A DNA stretch of 8,380 bases from an uncultured Lachnospiraceae bacterium (GTDB lineage Bacteria > Bacillota > Clostridia > Lachnospirales > Lachnospiraceae). The notes below the pieces were generated by a model, which was not told the origin of the DNA, searched no databases, and worked only from the letters and a program-made list of their open reading frames with translations. This document shows, one piece after another, positions 1 through 6,313 of the stretch. The stretch spans positions 1-8,380 of the forward strand of contig CAMWWJ010000145.1 in NCBI GenBank assembly GCA_947177925.1. Reading direction: 5' to 3'. The translations under genes were made by a program, and so were the position numbers. How positions within the stretch are numbered: the first letter of the stretch is position 1; every line of letters starts with the position of its first letter.

Positions 1-886
1 GAATAATAATTTCCAGTGCCTGTTTTTCATTTGTAATATTGACCTTGGAATGATAGCCGCCAAATTCTCCGTCCAGGGTCCATGGGATATTTTCTTCCGT
101 TTCTATATATATTTCATTTGTTTTAAAACAATCCATATATTCCGTCTCGATTTTCCGCCCCACCAGCGAGGTCAGAATCATATTTAATTCAATCATATTT
201 TTGGGCTTTTTAATCAGGGTCACTTCAAAAAGCCCATCATCCAGCTGTACGTTTTTTCCTGTAATCTTGCGGAATCCTCCTACGGAAAGGGAATTGGTAA
301 TCATACCGAACATGAAATCTCCTTCCGTCTCTATTCCATCACGGATGTATTTTACATGATAGGAAGGAATGGAATTAATTCTTTTTGCTCCCTCCAATAT
401 ATATGCCATATGTCCCAGCACGTTTTTAATCTGCTGGTCCGTAGCATAGGAAACATCAGTAAACAACCCAAATGCCGCTATATAAACAAAGGTATCATCA
501 TTAAAGGAGCCAATATCACATGGAAAAAGCTTTCCGCTCACAATTGACTCTGCTGCCTTAATCATGCTGGAAGAAATACCCAGGCTTTTGGCAAAATCAT
601 TGGTAGTGCCTGCCGGAACATAGCCAATAGGAATCCTGTTCTCACACTCCATCATGCCGGTTACCACTTCATCCAAAGTGCCGTCACCGCCGCTGCACGC
701 TAAAACCTGAACATCATCCGCCTTCTCCTTGGTAGCTTTAATGGCATCTCCCTGCTGCTGGGTAGGATAAGCTGTGACTTCAAAGCCCGCCTTTGTAAAA
801 ATATCAATCATATCAAGCAGGTTGCTTCGGATGCTTGCCTTTCCTGCATGGGGATTGTATATAAAGAGCATTTTTTTCTTATCCAT
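1..886 (-). CDS. Diacylglycerol/lipid kinase family protein (YegS/DagK type), C-terminus cut by window edge
   Basis: The frame stays open from ATG at 886 to the window edge, giving 295 visible codons; the C-terminus lies outside. The protein starts MDKKKMLFIYNPHAGKA, the usual N-terminal strand and nucleotide-binding turn of the DAGK catalytic domain. GGDGT follows at residues 66-70 with DEVVTG behind it, then PAGTTNDFA at 91-99, and LDGE at 271-274 near the end. These are the hallmark motifs of the family that phosphorylates diacylglycerol or related lipids with ATP at the membrane. The exact lipid substrate cannot be told from sequence. A perfect AGGAGG (895-900) sits 8 nt before the start. 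The gene follows a hairpin terminator by only about 30 nt and shows no convincing promoter of its own, so it may depend on read-through from the upstream operon. In Bacillus and Clostridium relatives, members of this family recycle diacylglycerol released by lipoteichoic acid synthesis, but that role is not shown here. Confidence 0.93.
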   Translation of the reverse strand, partial: MDKKKMLFIYNPHAGKASIRSNLLDMIDIFTKAGFEVTAYPTQQQGDAIKATKEKADDVQVLACSGGDGTLDEVVTGMMECENRIPIGYVPAGTTNDFAKSLGISSSMIKAAESIVSGKLFPCDIGSFNDDTFVYIAAFGLFTDVSYATDQQIKNVLGHMAYILEGAKRINSIPSYHVKYIRDGIETEGDFMFGMITNSLSVGGFRKITGKNVQLDDGLFEVTLIKKPKNMIELNMILTSLVGRKIETEYMDCFKTNEIYIETEENIPWTLDGEFGGYHSKVNITNEKQALEIII

Positions 887-926
887 CCTATCGACCTCCT
901 CTTCCCATAGATTCCTTTATGTTACC

Positions 927-958
927 AAAAAAGGAACACAAAAAACAGTGTTCCTTTT
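927..958 (-). terminator. Rho-independent terminator after the Crh-like gene
   Basis: Read on the minus strand, an 11-bp perfect stem (AAAAGGAACAC with GTGTTCCTTTT; plus-strand arms 948-958 and 929-939) closes an 8-nt T-rich loop (940-947). A run of six T residues (plus-strand A at 927-932) ends the structure, partly inside the stem. It begins 16 nt beyond the stop of the Crh-like gene and is placed to end the hprK operon transcript. The stem is A-T rich at its base and the U tract is part of the stem, so termination may be incomplete. The next gene starts only about 40 nt further on. The hairpin is nearly symmetrical and could also work on the plus strand, but no plus-strand gene ends here. 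Confidence 0.7.
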
Positions 959-974
959 ATTTATCTCTGAATTA

Positions 975-1235
975 TTATTGCTCATGTCCGCTTAAATATG
1001 CTTCTATACTCTCCACTGCATCGGATTCGTCTTTTCCGTCTGCAATTACCGTAACTTCCTCTCCCATATTCAGCCCAAGGCTCATCATGCCCATAATGCT
1101 CTTGGCATTGACTTTTTTTCCTTCTGCCTGAATATAGACTGTGCTGTCATACTGGCTTGCTTTTTGCACTAATACCGCAACCGGTCTTGCCTCCAATCCG
1201 CTTGTCAATTGAATTGTCATAGATCTCTGAATCAT
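975..1235 (-). CDS. Crh-like HPr-family regulatory protein with Glu at the active-site His15 position
   Basis: This 86-residue protein aligns along its whole length with HPr and Crh. The HPr active-site loop GLHARP reads GLEARP here (residues 13-18), so the His15 that takes phosphate from Enzyme I is replaced by Glu15; the codon is a clear GAG. The regulatory site is intact: NAKSIMGMMSLG (43-54) contains Ser46, the residue phosphorylated by HprK. It should therefore not act as a PTS phosphocarrier but could work as a CcpA co-regulator, as Bacillus subtilis Crh does; Crh has Gln15 and also sits next to whiA. Crh orthology is inferred, since independent loss of His15 is possible. The chosen ATG overlaps the whiA stop as ATGA, has a GGAGG-rich site at 1243-1250 inside the whiA end, and puts the key residues at positions 15 and 46. 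A later ATG (1220) would break that numbering. It is the last gene before the terminator. Confidence 0.93.
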   Translation of the reverse strand: MIQRSMTIQLTSGLEARPVAVLVQKASQYDSTVYIQAEGKKVNAKSIMGMMSLGLNMGEEVTVIADGKDESDAVESIEAYLSGHEQ

Positions 1236-2164
1236 AATTTTTCCTCCTCCTGCGCCTTCAGCCGTCTGGCAATTTCCGCAAGCTTTCTTAGTCTGTGATT
1301 GACCCCCGACTTTCCCACTGGCGGGTCCAGCAGCTCTCCCAGCTCTTTTAAAGCAGTATCCGGATTTTCCAAACGTATCTGTGCCATTTCCTGTAAGTTC
1401 TCTGGCAATTTCTTTAGTCCATAGCGTTCCTTAATAAACAGAATATCCTCCACCTGTCTGGATGCGGCATTTACTGTCTTTGTAATATTGGCAGCCTCAC
1501 AATTGACTCTCCGGTTCACGGAATTTCTCACTTCTTTTAAAATCCGGAGATTTTCCAAATCCATCAATGCCTTGTGAGCCTCCATGATATTCAGCAAATC
1601 CACAATGCCTTCTCCTTCTTTTATATATACCACATAGTATTTCTTACGAAGGACAATCTTTCCATCCAGAGAAAAATCCTTTAATATGTCAACCAGCTGC
1701 TCTGCCTGCTCATTTCCTGTGCACACATACTCAAGATGATATCCTTTTTCCGGTGCGCTCATGGATCCTGCCGCCATATAGGCTCCTCTTAGAAAAGCTC
1801 TCTTGCAACAGCTGTTCTTTAATAAAAGCGGACTGGTTTTTTCCTCCTGATACTTAATGGATTTCAGGATGCTTTCCACATCCTCCTGCCCTGCCACTTC
1901 CAATACATAAATGAAATTTTTCCCCTGTCTTCCGTTCAGACGGACTAAGACATCAGAATATATATTAAATGCTTTCCTCACTAATGTAAAGTACTTTCTT
2001 GCTACAGTTTTATTTTCTGTTTGAATTTTAATTGCTATTCTGCCTTCTTCTTCCACTATTTTACCGCAAAACTCAATAATTGCAGCAGTTTCTGCAATCT
2101 GACAATGACGGGAAGAGCTATAGACATTTGCAAGCTCCTCCTTTACTTTTCCAGAAAACGACAT
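1232..2164 (-). CDS. whiA: DNA-binding protein WhiA
   Basis: WhiA is a conserved Gram-positive protein that joins a degenerate LAGLIDADG homing-endonuclease fold to a C-terminal helix-turn-helix. In Streptomyces it is a sporulation transcription factor; in Bacillus it affects cell division and growth. The 310-residue product begins MSFSGKVKEELANV, the typical family start. The remnant endonuclease motif is CCKRAFLRGAYMAAGSM (119-135). The segment NRRVNCEAANITKTVNAASRQVEDI (217-241) precedes the HTH, and the HTH region ALKELGELLDPPVGKSGVNHRLRKL (271-295) follows. The open frame extends upstream to an ATG at 2209, but that would overlap rapZ and add 15 residues unlike the family. The ATG at 2164 has AGGAGG at 2169-2174 (4-nt spacing) and was preferred. 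It starts 34 nt after rapZ and its stop overlaps the next gene by 4 nt. No yvcK/glmR gene lies between rapZ and whiA, unlike in Bacillus. Confidence 0.96.
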   Translation of the reverse strand: MSFSGKVKEELANVYSSSRHCQIAETAAIIEFCGKIVEEEGRIAIKIQTENKTVARKYFTLVRKAFNIYSDVLVRLNGRQGKNFIYVLEVAGQEDVESILKSIKYQEEKTSPLLLKNSCCKRAFLRGAYMAAGSMSAPEKGYHLEYVCTGNEQAEQLVDILKDFSLDGKIVLRKKYYVVYIKEGEGIVDLLNIMEAHKALMDLENLRILKEVRNSVNRRVNCEAANITKTVNAASRQVEDILFIKERYGLKKLPENLQEMAQIRLENPDTALKELGELLDPPVGKSGVNHRLRKLAEIARRLKAQEEEKL

Positions 2165-2198
2165 ACTGCCTCCTACCTGCTTATTACGGCAATCCTGT

Positions 2199-3053
2199 TC
2201 ATACTGCATCTCTATGATTTATGGATAAGCCATAATTTCCTTTATTTTTCAGTGCTTCATAAAGGGCATTTGCCAAGGTGACGCTTCTGTGCCTGCCGCC
2301 GGTACAGCCCACCGCAATGACAAGTCGGTGCTTTCCTTCTTTTACATAATTCGGTATAAGGAATTCAATCATATCCGCAAGCTTTTTTAGAAATTCTTCC
2401 GCTTCCGGAAAGCTCATTACATAATCCCTGACTTCTTTGTCATTGCCTGTTTTTAGTTTTAATTCATCAATGTAAAAAGGATTGGGAAGAAACCTTACAT
2501 CAAAGACAAGGTCTGCATCTAAAGGAATGCCATGTTTGAAACCAAAGGACATTACATTTATCATAAGGCTATTATATTCTTCATTTTTTATAAATATGCG
2601 GTCAAGCTCTTCCTTTAATTCTCTTGTAAGAAGGCTGGATGTATCAATCACATAATCCGCCCTGTCATGAATGCCCTTCAGCATTTCCCGTTCTTTTTTT
2701 ATACTTTCCTCCATGCTGCCTTTCCCGTCTACCGGATGCATGCGCCTTGTTTCTTTATAACGTTTTACTAACACGCGATCCTCTGCATCCATAAACAGCA
2801 GCTCAAAGCTGTAGCCCTTTTCCTTTAGCGCATCCAATGCCTGATTCATCTGCTCAAAGGAACCCTTGGAACGCACATCCAGACCAAGGGCTGCCTTTTC
2901 GATTTCGCTTCCAGAAGGTGCAATCAATTCTGCAAATGTGGAAATAAGGGATACCGGCAGATTATCCACGCAATAAAAGCCTGCATCCTCCAGCATTTTC
3001 ATAGCTGTACTTTTTCCGCCTCCACTCATACCCGTTACCACTACAAATTTCAT
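2199..3053 (-). CDS. rapZ: RNase adapter / nucleotide-binding protein RapZ (YvcJ family)
   Basis: The 284-residue product matches the usual length of RapZ. It opens MKFVVVTGMSGGGKST, with a Walker A loop at residues 8-15 (GMSGGGKS). LGLDVRS (57-63) is in the Walker B region. The C-terminal domain carries GCTGGRHRS (249-257), the family signature, and ends in HRDAV. In Escherichia coli RapZ binds glucosamine-6-phosphate and guides RNase E to the small RNA GlmZ; the Bacillus homologue YvcJ binds and hydrolyses nucleotides and affects competence. In Clostridia the exact target is unknown. The frame is open to an ATG at 3095, but the ATG at 3053 has a perfect AGGAGG (3060-3065) 6 nt upstream and gives the family N-terminus. 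It begins 58 nt after murB ends and is followed closely by whiA, a very common pairing in Firmicutes. Confidence 0.97.
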   Translation of the reverse strand: MKFVVVTGMSGGGKSTAMKMLEDAGFYCVDNLPVSLISTFAELIAPSGSEIEKAALGLDVRSKGSFEQMNQALDALKEKGYSFELLFMDAEDRVLVKRYKETRRMHPVDGKGSMEESIKKEREMLKGIHDRADYVIDTSSLLTRELKEELDRIFIKNEEYNSLMINVMSFGFKHGIPLDADLVFDVRFLPNPFYIDELKLKTGNDKEVRDYVMSFPEAEEFLKKLADMIEFLIPNYVKEGKHRLVIAVGCTGGRHRSVTLANALYEALKNKGNYGLSINHRDAV

Positions 3054-3111
3054 ACCGCACCTCCTTATGTCTGACCAATCTGTCTGTCGCTGCAAAATCT
3101 GTAAATATGTT

Positions 3112-4023
3112 CTAAAAATCTCCCAATTTAATGATTTCTGTTTCCAGTGTAACTCCGAATTTGTCTTTTACCCTTTCAATCACTTCATCAATTACATCCG
3201 CCACATCTGTTGCTGTTGCATTCCCTTCGTTGATTACGAAGCCACAGTGCTTTTCCGAGACTCTCGCGCCACCGATTCGAAATCCCCGAAGTCCTGCATC
3301 CATAATGAGCTTCCCTGCAAAATGACCCTCAGGACGTTTAAAGGTACTTCCCGCACTGGGATAATTCAAGGGCTGCTTTTCCCGTCTCCTTTTATTCAGC
3401 TCTTCCATCCTGCCCTTAATCTGTTCCTTATCTCCTTCCTCCAACCGGAGGACGGTTTCCATTACAATGAAAGGACGGTTTTTGATAATACTGCTTCGAT
3501 AGCCAAATTCCATGGTTTCATTATCCAGAACCATGATTTCACCATCTCCCCCCAGCACTGTTACACTTTCTACCACCTGCTTCATCTCGCCGTCATAAGC
3601 GCCTGCATTCATCACAATGGCACCGCCTATAGTGCCCGGAATCCCTGCCGCAAATTCAAAGCCTGCAAGACCTGCCTCACATGCCCTTACGGCCACAGTA
3701 GAAAGGAGGGCACCGGCTTCTGCAGTAACCCTCTTACCTTCTATTTCTATGTTTTTCAGTCCTGCACTTAAATTTAATATAACACCTTCGTATCCTTTGT
3801 CACTTACCAGAATATTGCTTCCGTTTCCCAATACAAAATAAGGCTGTTCCGTTTTTCTTAAATAATCCATAATGGTAATCAATTGGGATTTTTCCTGTAT
3901 TTTAGCAAAATATTCGGCTTCTCCGCCTACCTGAAAGGTAGTGTGCCTGCGCATGGGCTCCTGTTCCAACACATTTTCCCTGCCAAGAACTTCTGTCAAA
4001 TACTCATAGAGAGCTACATTCAT
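3112..4023 (-). CDS. murB: UDP-N-acetylmuramate dehydrogenase (UDP-N-acetylenolpyruvoylglucosamine reductase)
   Basis: MurB is the cytoplasmic FAD enzyme that uses NADPH to reduce UDP-GlcNAc-enolpyruvate to UDP-MurNAc, the second committed step of peptidoglycan synthesis. The FAD domain shows HTTFQVGG (27-34), VLGNGSNIL (64-72) and AGIPGTIGGAIVMNAGAYDGEM (126-147). Catalytic residues are visible as YRSS (Arg176), SAGSTFKRP (223-231, with Ser226 the likely proton donor) and a C-terminal Glu near 296 in LETEIIKLG. The compact form, with SAGSTFKRP, is the type II MurB common in Firmicutes. I chose ATG 4023 because GGGAG (4031-4035) lies 7 nt upstream and the product is then 303 residues, the length of Bacillus MurB. 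ATGs at 4065 and between lack a good ribosome binding site. It sits 65 nt after the glucokinase gene. Confidence 0.97.
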   Translation of the reverse strand: MNVALYEYLTEVLGRENVLEQEPMRRHTTFQVGGEAEYFAKIQEKSQLITIMDYLRKTEQPYFVLGNGSNILVSDKGYEGVILNLSAGLKNIEIEGKRVTAEAGALLSTVAVRACEAGLAGFEFAAGIPGTIGGAIVMNAGAYDGEMKQVVESVTVLGGDGEIMVLDNETMEFGYRSSIIKNRPFIVMETVLRLEEGDKEQIKGRMEELNKRRREKQPLNYPSAGSTFKRPEGHFAGKLIMDAGLRGFRIGGARVSEKHCGFVINEGNATATDVADVIDEVIERVKDKFGVTLETEIIKLGDF

Positions 4024-4088
4024 TTTGATTCTCCCATCTTTACGCATTTCCATTCTTTTGTTCATAAGATATGTGAAAATCTGTTTTT

Positions 4089-5024
4089 CTATTCTAACAC
4101 TAATTTGGCAGCTCCAAAAATCCCTGCATCATTTTCCAATGTAGCAAGCTCAAACTTTGCTTCCCGGCTTCCATGAAAAACATATTCCCTGTAGCTTTCC
4201 TTAATGTAATCAATAAGAATCTTTCCTGCTTTCGACACACCTCCGCCGATTACGAATGCCTCCGGATTTACAACAGCCGCAACAGCTGCAAGTCCTTTTC
4301 CCAAATATTCGCCAAAACTTTCCGCGATTTCTATTGCTACTTCATCACCAAATTTTACCGCATCCCATACATCCTTTGCCGTTACGGTTTCCTTCTTTAA
4401 TACGGTTACCTTATCCGTCCTTGCCAGTTCCCTCTTTGCAAGACGCACAATTCCTGTTGCGGAAGCATATTGCTCCAGGCAGCCATAATTTCCACAGCCA
4501 CATGGGTCCAGCTCTCCATCCTGAATATGGATATGTCCGATTTCGCCTCCGGCGCCATTGGCGCCTGTTAAGATTTCGCCGTCTACGATAATGCCTCCGC
4601 CTACACCTGTTCCAAGAGTGACTACCACAAGGTTTCGATAGCCCTGCCCGCCGCCTTTCCACATTTCACCTAATGCTGCAACATTGGCATCGTTCCCGCA
4701 TTTAACCGGCAGGTCCAGAAGTTCTCCTAATGTATCATTTACATTAAACTGGCCCCAGCCTAAATTCACACAATTATAAACGACTCCTTTTTTATCTACG
4801 GGCCCGGGAACTCCCATTCCCACACCGATTATATCCTCTTTTGCAATGGCTTTTTCTTCCATTTTTGCCTTAATAGTTTCCGCAACGTCCGGAAGAATGT
4901 TTTCTCCGTTATTTTTAGTGCGGGTCTTGATTTCCCATTTGTCAATGACAACGCCGTTCTCATTAAAGAGTCCCAGCTTTATTGTAGTTCCTCCTACATC
5001 TACCCCAAAACAATATTGACTCAT
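4089..5024 (-). CDS. glk: ROK-family glucokinase
   Basis: This enzyme phosphorylates free cytoplasmic glucose with ATP to glucose-6-phosphate. The 311-residue protein begins with the phosphate-binding loop VDVGGTTIKLG (8-18). GNDANVAALGE (110-120) contains the catalytic Asp112. LGTGVGGGIIVDG (137-149) is the second phosphate loop. GGEIGH (159-164) followed by CGCGNYGCLE (175-184) gives the ROK zinc site (His164, Cys175, Cys177, Cys182) and the sugar-binding Glu residues 161 and 184. There is no N-terminal helix-turn-helix, so it is a kinase rather than a ROK repressor such as XylR or NagC. Glucose is the usual substrate of this subgroup, but another hexose is possible. Two ATGs are available. 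The one at 5030 overlaps the hprK stop as ATGA but is only 1 nt from the AAGGAG site; the one at 5024 has a 7-nt spacing and was chosen. Translation is probably coupled to hprK. Confidence 0.94.
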   Translation of the reverse strand: MSQYCFGVDVGGTTIKLGLFNENGVVIDKWEIKTRTKNNGENILPDVAETIKAKMEEKAIAKEDIIGVGMGVPGPVDKKGVVYNCVNLGWGQFNVNDTLGELLDLPVKCGNDANVAALGEMWKGGGQGYRNLVVVTLGTGVGGGIIVDGEILTGANGAGGEIGHIHIQDGELDPCGCGNYGCLEQYASATGIVRLAKRELARTDKVTVLKKETVTAKDVWDAVKFGDEVAIEIAESFGEYLGKGLAAVAAVVNPEAFVIGGGVSKAGKILIDYIKESYREYVFHGSREAKFELATLENDAGIFGAAKLVLE

Positions 5025-5026
5025 AA

Positions 5027-5980
5027 TCATTCTCCTTCTTCGTCTTCATCTTCTTCTCTTCTTTTTGCCAGTTGATTCTGAACACGGGTGTACAACTCCT
5101 GTGCGGCATTGTAGCCCATCTTTTTCTGACGGTGGTTAACCGCTGCCGACTCACAGATCACAGCCAGATTACGTCCGGGTCTGATAGGAATGCTGTGGCA
5201 TACGATTTTATTTCCCAAATACTCTGTATACTCTTCTTCCAGTCCCAAACGATCGTACTCTTTGTCCTTATTCCAGTCCTCCAGACGAATCACCAGATCA
5301 ATGGACTGGGTATCTTTTACGCTGGATACACCAAACAAGGTCTTCACATCCACGATTCCGATTCCTCTTAACTCAATAAAGTGTTTGGTAATGTCCGGTG
5401 CAGAACCAATCAAGGTTTCATCGCTTACTTTTCTGATCTCCACTACATCATCGGTCACAAGACGATGTCCCCTCTTTATCAGCTCTAATGCCGCTTCTGA
5501 TTTACCGATGCCGCTTTCGCCTGTAATCAGAACTCCTTCACCGTAAACATCCACCAATACTCCATGGACGGAAATACATGGGGCAAGCTTTACATTCAAC
5601 CAGCGGATGATTTCCGCAGCAAATGGAGATGTGGCTTTTTTAGTCATAAGAATCGGAACGTTTTTTTCATTGGCAATTTCCAAAAACAGCGGATCCGGTT
5701 TCAGTTCCCTGCAGAAGATTATGACCGGAATGGTGCAGGATAAGAGCTTTTCAAAAATTTCTTTTTTTCGTTCTTCCTCCAGACATGCCATATAGGTATA
5801 CTCTACAAAACCTATGAGCTGAAGCCTTGTTGCTTCATAATGTTCAAAGTATCCGGCCAGCTGAAGAGCCGGTCTGTTAATATCCGGTTGGGTAATCTTT
5901 ACCTTTTTAATATCTATATCCGGTGTTAGATTCTCCAGTTTAAATTCTTCAATAATCTTCAATAAGCTTACACTTGCCAT
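5027..5980 (-). CDS. hprK: HPr(Ser) kinase/phosphorylase
   Basis: HprK is the bifunctional sensor enzyme of carbon catabolite repression in low-G+C Gram-positives. It phosphorylates Ser46 of HPr (and Crh) when glycolytic intermediates are high and removes the phosphate when inorganic phosphate is high. The 317-residue product has the two-domain form: an N-terminal domain (about 1-130) and a C-terminal kinase domain with P-loop GESGIGKS (154-161). His139 lies just before it, and HRLVTDDVVEI (172-182) contains the conserved Asp pair 177-178. The family signature is ELRGIGIVDVK (203-213). The tail is strongly acidic (EEDEDEEGE), and its codons also carry the ribosome binding site for the next gene. 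The start at 5980 has AAGGAG (5989-5994) at 8-nt spacing. It is the first gene of the operon, with a promoter about 110 bp upstream. A likely substrate is encoded at the far end of the same operon. Confidence 0.97.
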   Translation of the reverse strand: MASVSLLKIIEEFKLENLTPDIDIKKVKITQPDINRPALQLAGYFEHYEATRLQLIGFVEYTYMACLEEERKKEIFEKLLSCTIPVIIFCRELKPDPLFLEIANEKNVPILMTKKATSPFAAEIIRWLNVKLAPCISVHGVLVDVYGEGVLITGESGIGKSEAALELIKRGHRLVTDDVVEIRKVSDETLIGSAPDITKHFIELRGIGIVDVKTLFGVSSVKDTQSIDLVIRLEDWNKDKEYDRLGLEEEYTEYLGNKIVCHSIPIRPGRNLAVICESAAVNHRQKKMGYNAAQELYTRVQNQLAKRREEDEDEEGE

Positions 5981-6027
5981 CTGTCTGTCTCCTTGCCCTT
6001 TTATTCATGCCATTTCCTGGCTGCTTG

Positions 6028-6042
6028 TGAATCCGTTTTCCA
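6028..6042 (-). promoter_or_regulatory. Candidate cre (CcpA) box in the hprK leader
   Basis: On the minus strand the 15-mer TGGAAAACGGATTCA matches the loose catabolite-responsive-element consensus WTGNAANCGNWNNCW at all positions but the second (G for T). It matches the stricter 14-mer TGWAANCGNTNWCA at 12 of 14. It lies about 40-55 bp downstream of the expected transcription start, where bound CcpA would act as a roadblock. Since HprK generates the co-repressor of CcpA, control here would be autoregulatory. Matches of this quality can occur by chance in AT-rich leaders, so this is only a candidate. Confidence 0.3.
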
Positions 6043-6064
6043 TTATTTGTATTAATTAATGGAA
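6038..6064 (-). other. Small AT-rich hairpin in the hprK 5' leader
   Basis: TTCCATTA (6038-6045) and TAATGGAA (6057-6064) are a perfect 8-bp inverted repeat around an 11-nt loop. There is no U tract behind it on the minus strand, so it does not look like a terminator. It overlaps the candidate cre box by five bases. The stem is weak and it may be chance. No known riboswitch pattern was recognised in this roughly 100-nt leader. Confidence 0.3.
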
Positions 6065-6090
6065 TTTCACCCTTACTTTATAATAAATAC

Positions 6091-6119
6091 ATTCTATCAT
6101 AGAAAGAGAACAGCCGCAA
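6091..6119 (-). promoter_or_regulatory. hprK: Sigma-A type promoter of the hprK operon
   Basis: Read on the minus strand, TTGCGG (6119-6114) and TAGAAT (6096-6091) are separated by exactly 17 bp, and TGA stands just before the -10 box. This is a good housekeeping promoter (consensus TTGACA and TATAAT). It leaves a leader of roughly 100 nt before hprK. The -35 box is only 18 bp from the edge of the foldback element, so that insertion replaced whatever originally lay further upstream. Confidence 0.68.
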
Positions 6120-6129
6120 GAAAATTAGG

Positions 6130-6137
6130 GGGATATT
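6130..6137. repeat. Left copy of 8-bp target-site duplication (GGGATATT)
   Basis: GGGATATT here abuts the left end of the foldback element. The identical octamer, in the same direction, abuts the right end at 6395-6402. Direct repeats exactly at both ends of an inverted-repeat element are the classic trace of transposition with staggered cutting. The 8-bp length fits several IS families and does not single one out. Confidence 0.8.
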
Positions 6138-6218
6138 CACGGAAATCAATTTTCAGCCAGAGGCTCTCCCCACAGGCAAGAGGCACCGGGAGGGACGGAC
6201 CCCACACTGAGAATATTT
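6138..6218 (+). repeat. Left terminal inverted repeat of the foldback element
   Basis: These 81 nt are the reverse complement of 6314-6394 except at one place: A6204 stands opposite C6328. The arm starts CACGGAAATCAATTTTCAGC and ends in GAATATTT. Just inside it one unpaired T (6219) is followed by three more pairing bases (CTA with TAG). Confidence 0.93.
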
Positions 6219-6313
6219 TCTAAAGGAGCCCTTATAAAAACGCCAGCGCTTAGCGAGGTATTTTCGAGCTTAGCACTGTTGCGCTTTTATAGAGCGAAAG
6301 CGTGGCGACGTAG

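Noticed and set aside
356..547. Short plus-strand frames within the first 1 kb
   Set aside because: They are antisense to the continuous lipid kinase frame that carries GGDGT, PAGTTNDF and LDGE motifs.
3072..3097. GACAGACAGAT shared between the murB-rapZ gap and the hprK leader
   Set aside because: The shared stretch is short and of low complexity (GACA repeats), in two non-equivalent positions. I see no basis for a shared regulator.
3067..3771. 234-codon open frame on the plus strand
   Set aside because: It lies antisense to rapZ start and murB, has cysteine- and histidine-rich low-quality composition, no ribosome binding site and no recognisable domain. murB on the other strand explains the region.
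4411..4662. Arginine-rich 83-codon frame on the minus strand inside glk
   Set aside because: It is a shifted-frame reading of the glucokinase gene, whose correct frame carries all ROK motifs.
5981..6090. Riboswitch in the hprK leader
   Set aside because: The leader is about 100 nt with one weak AT-rich hairpin. No conserved aptamer motif was recognised.
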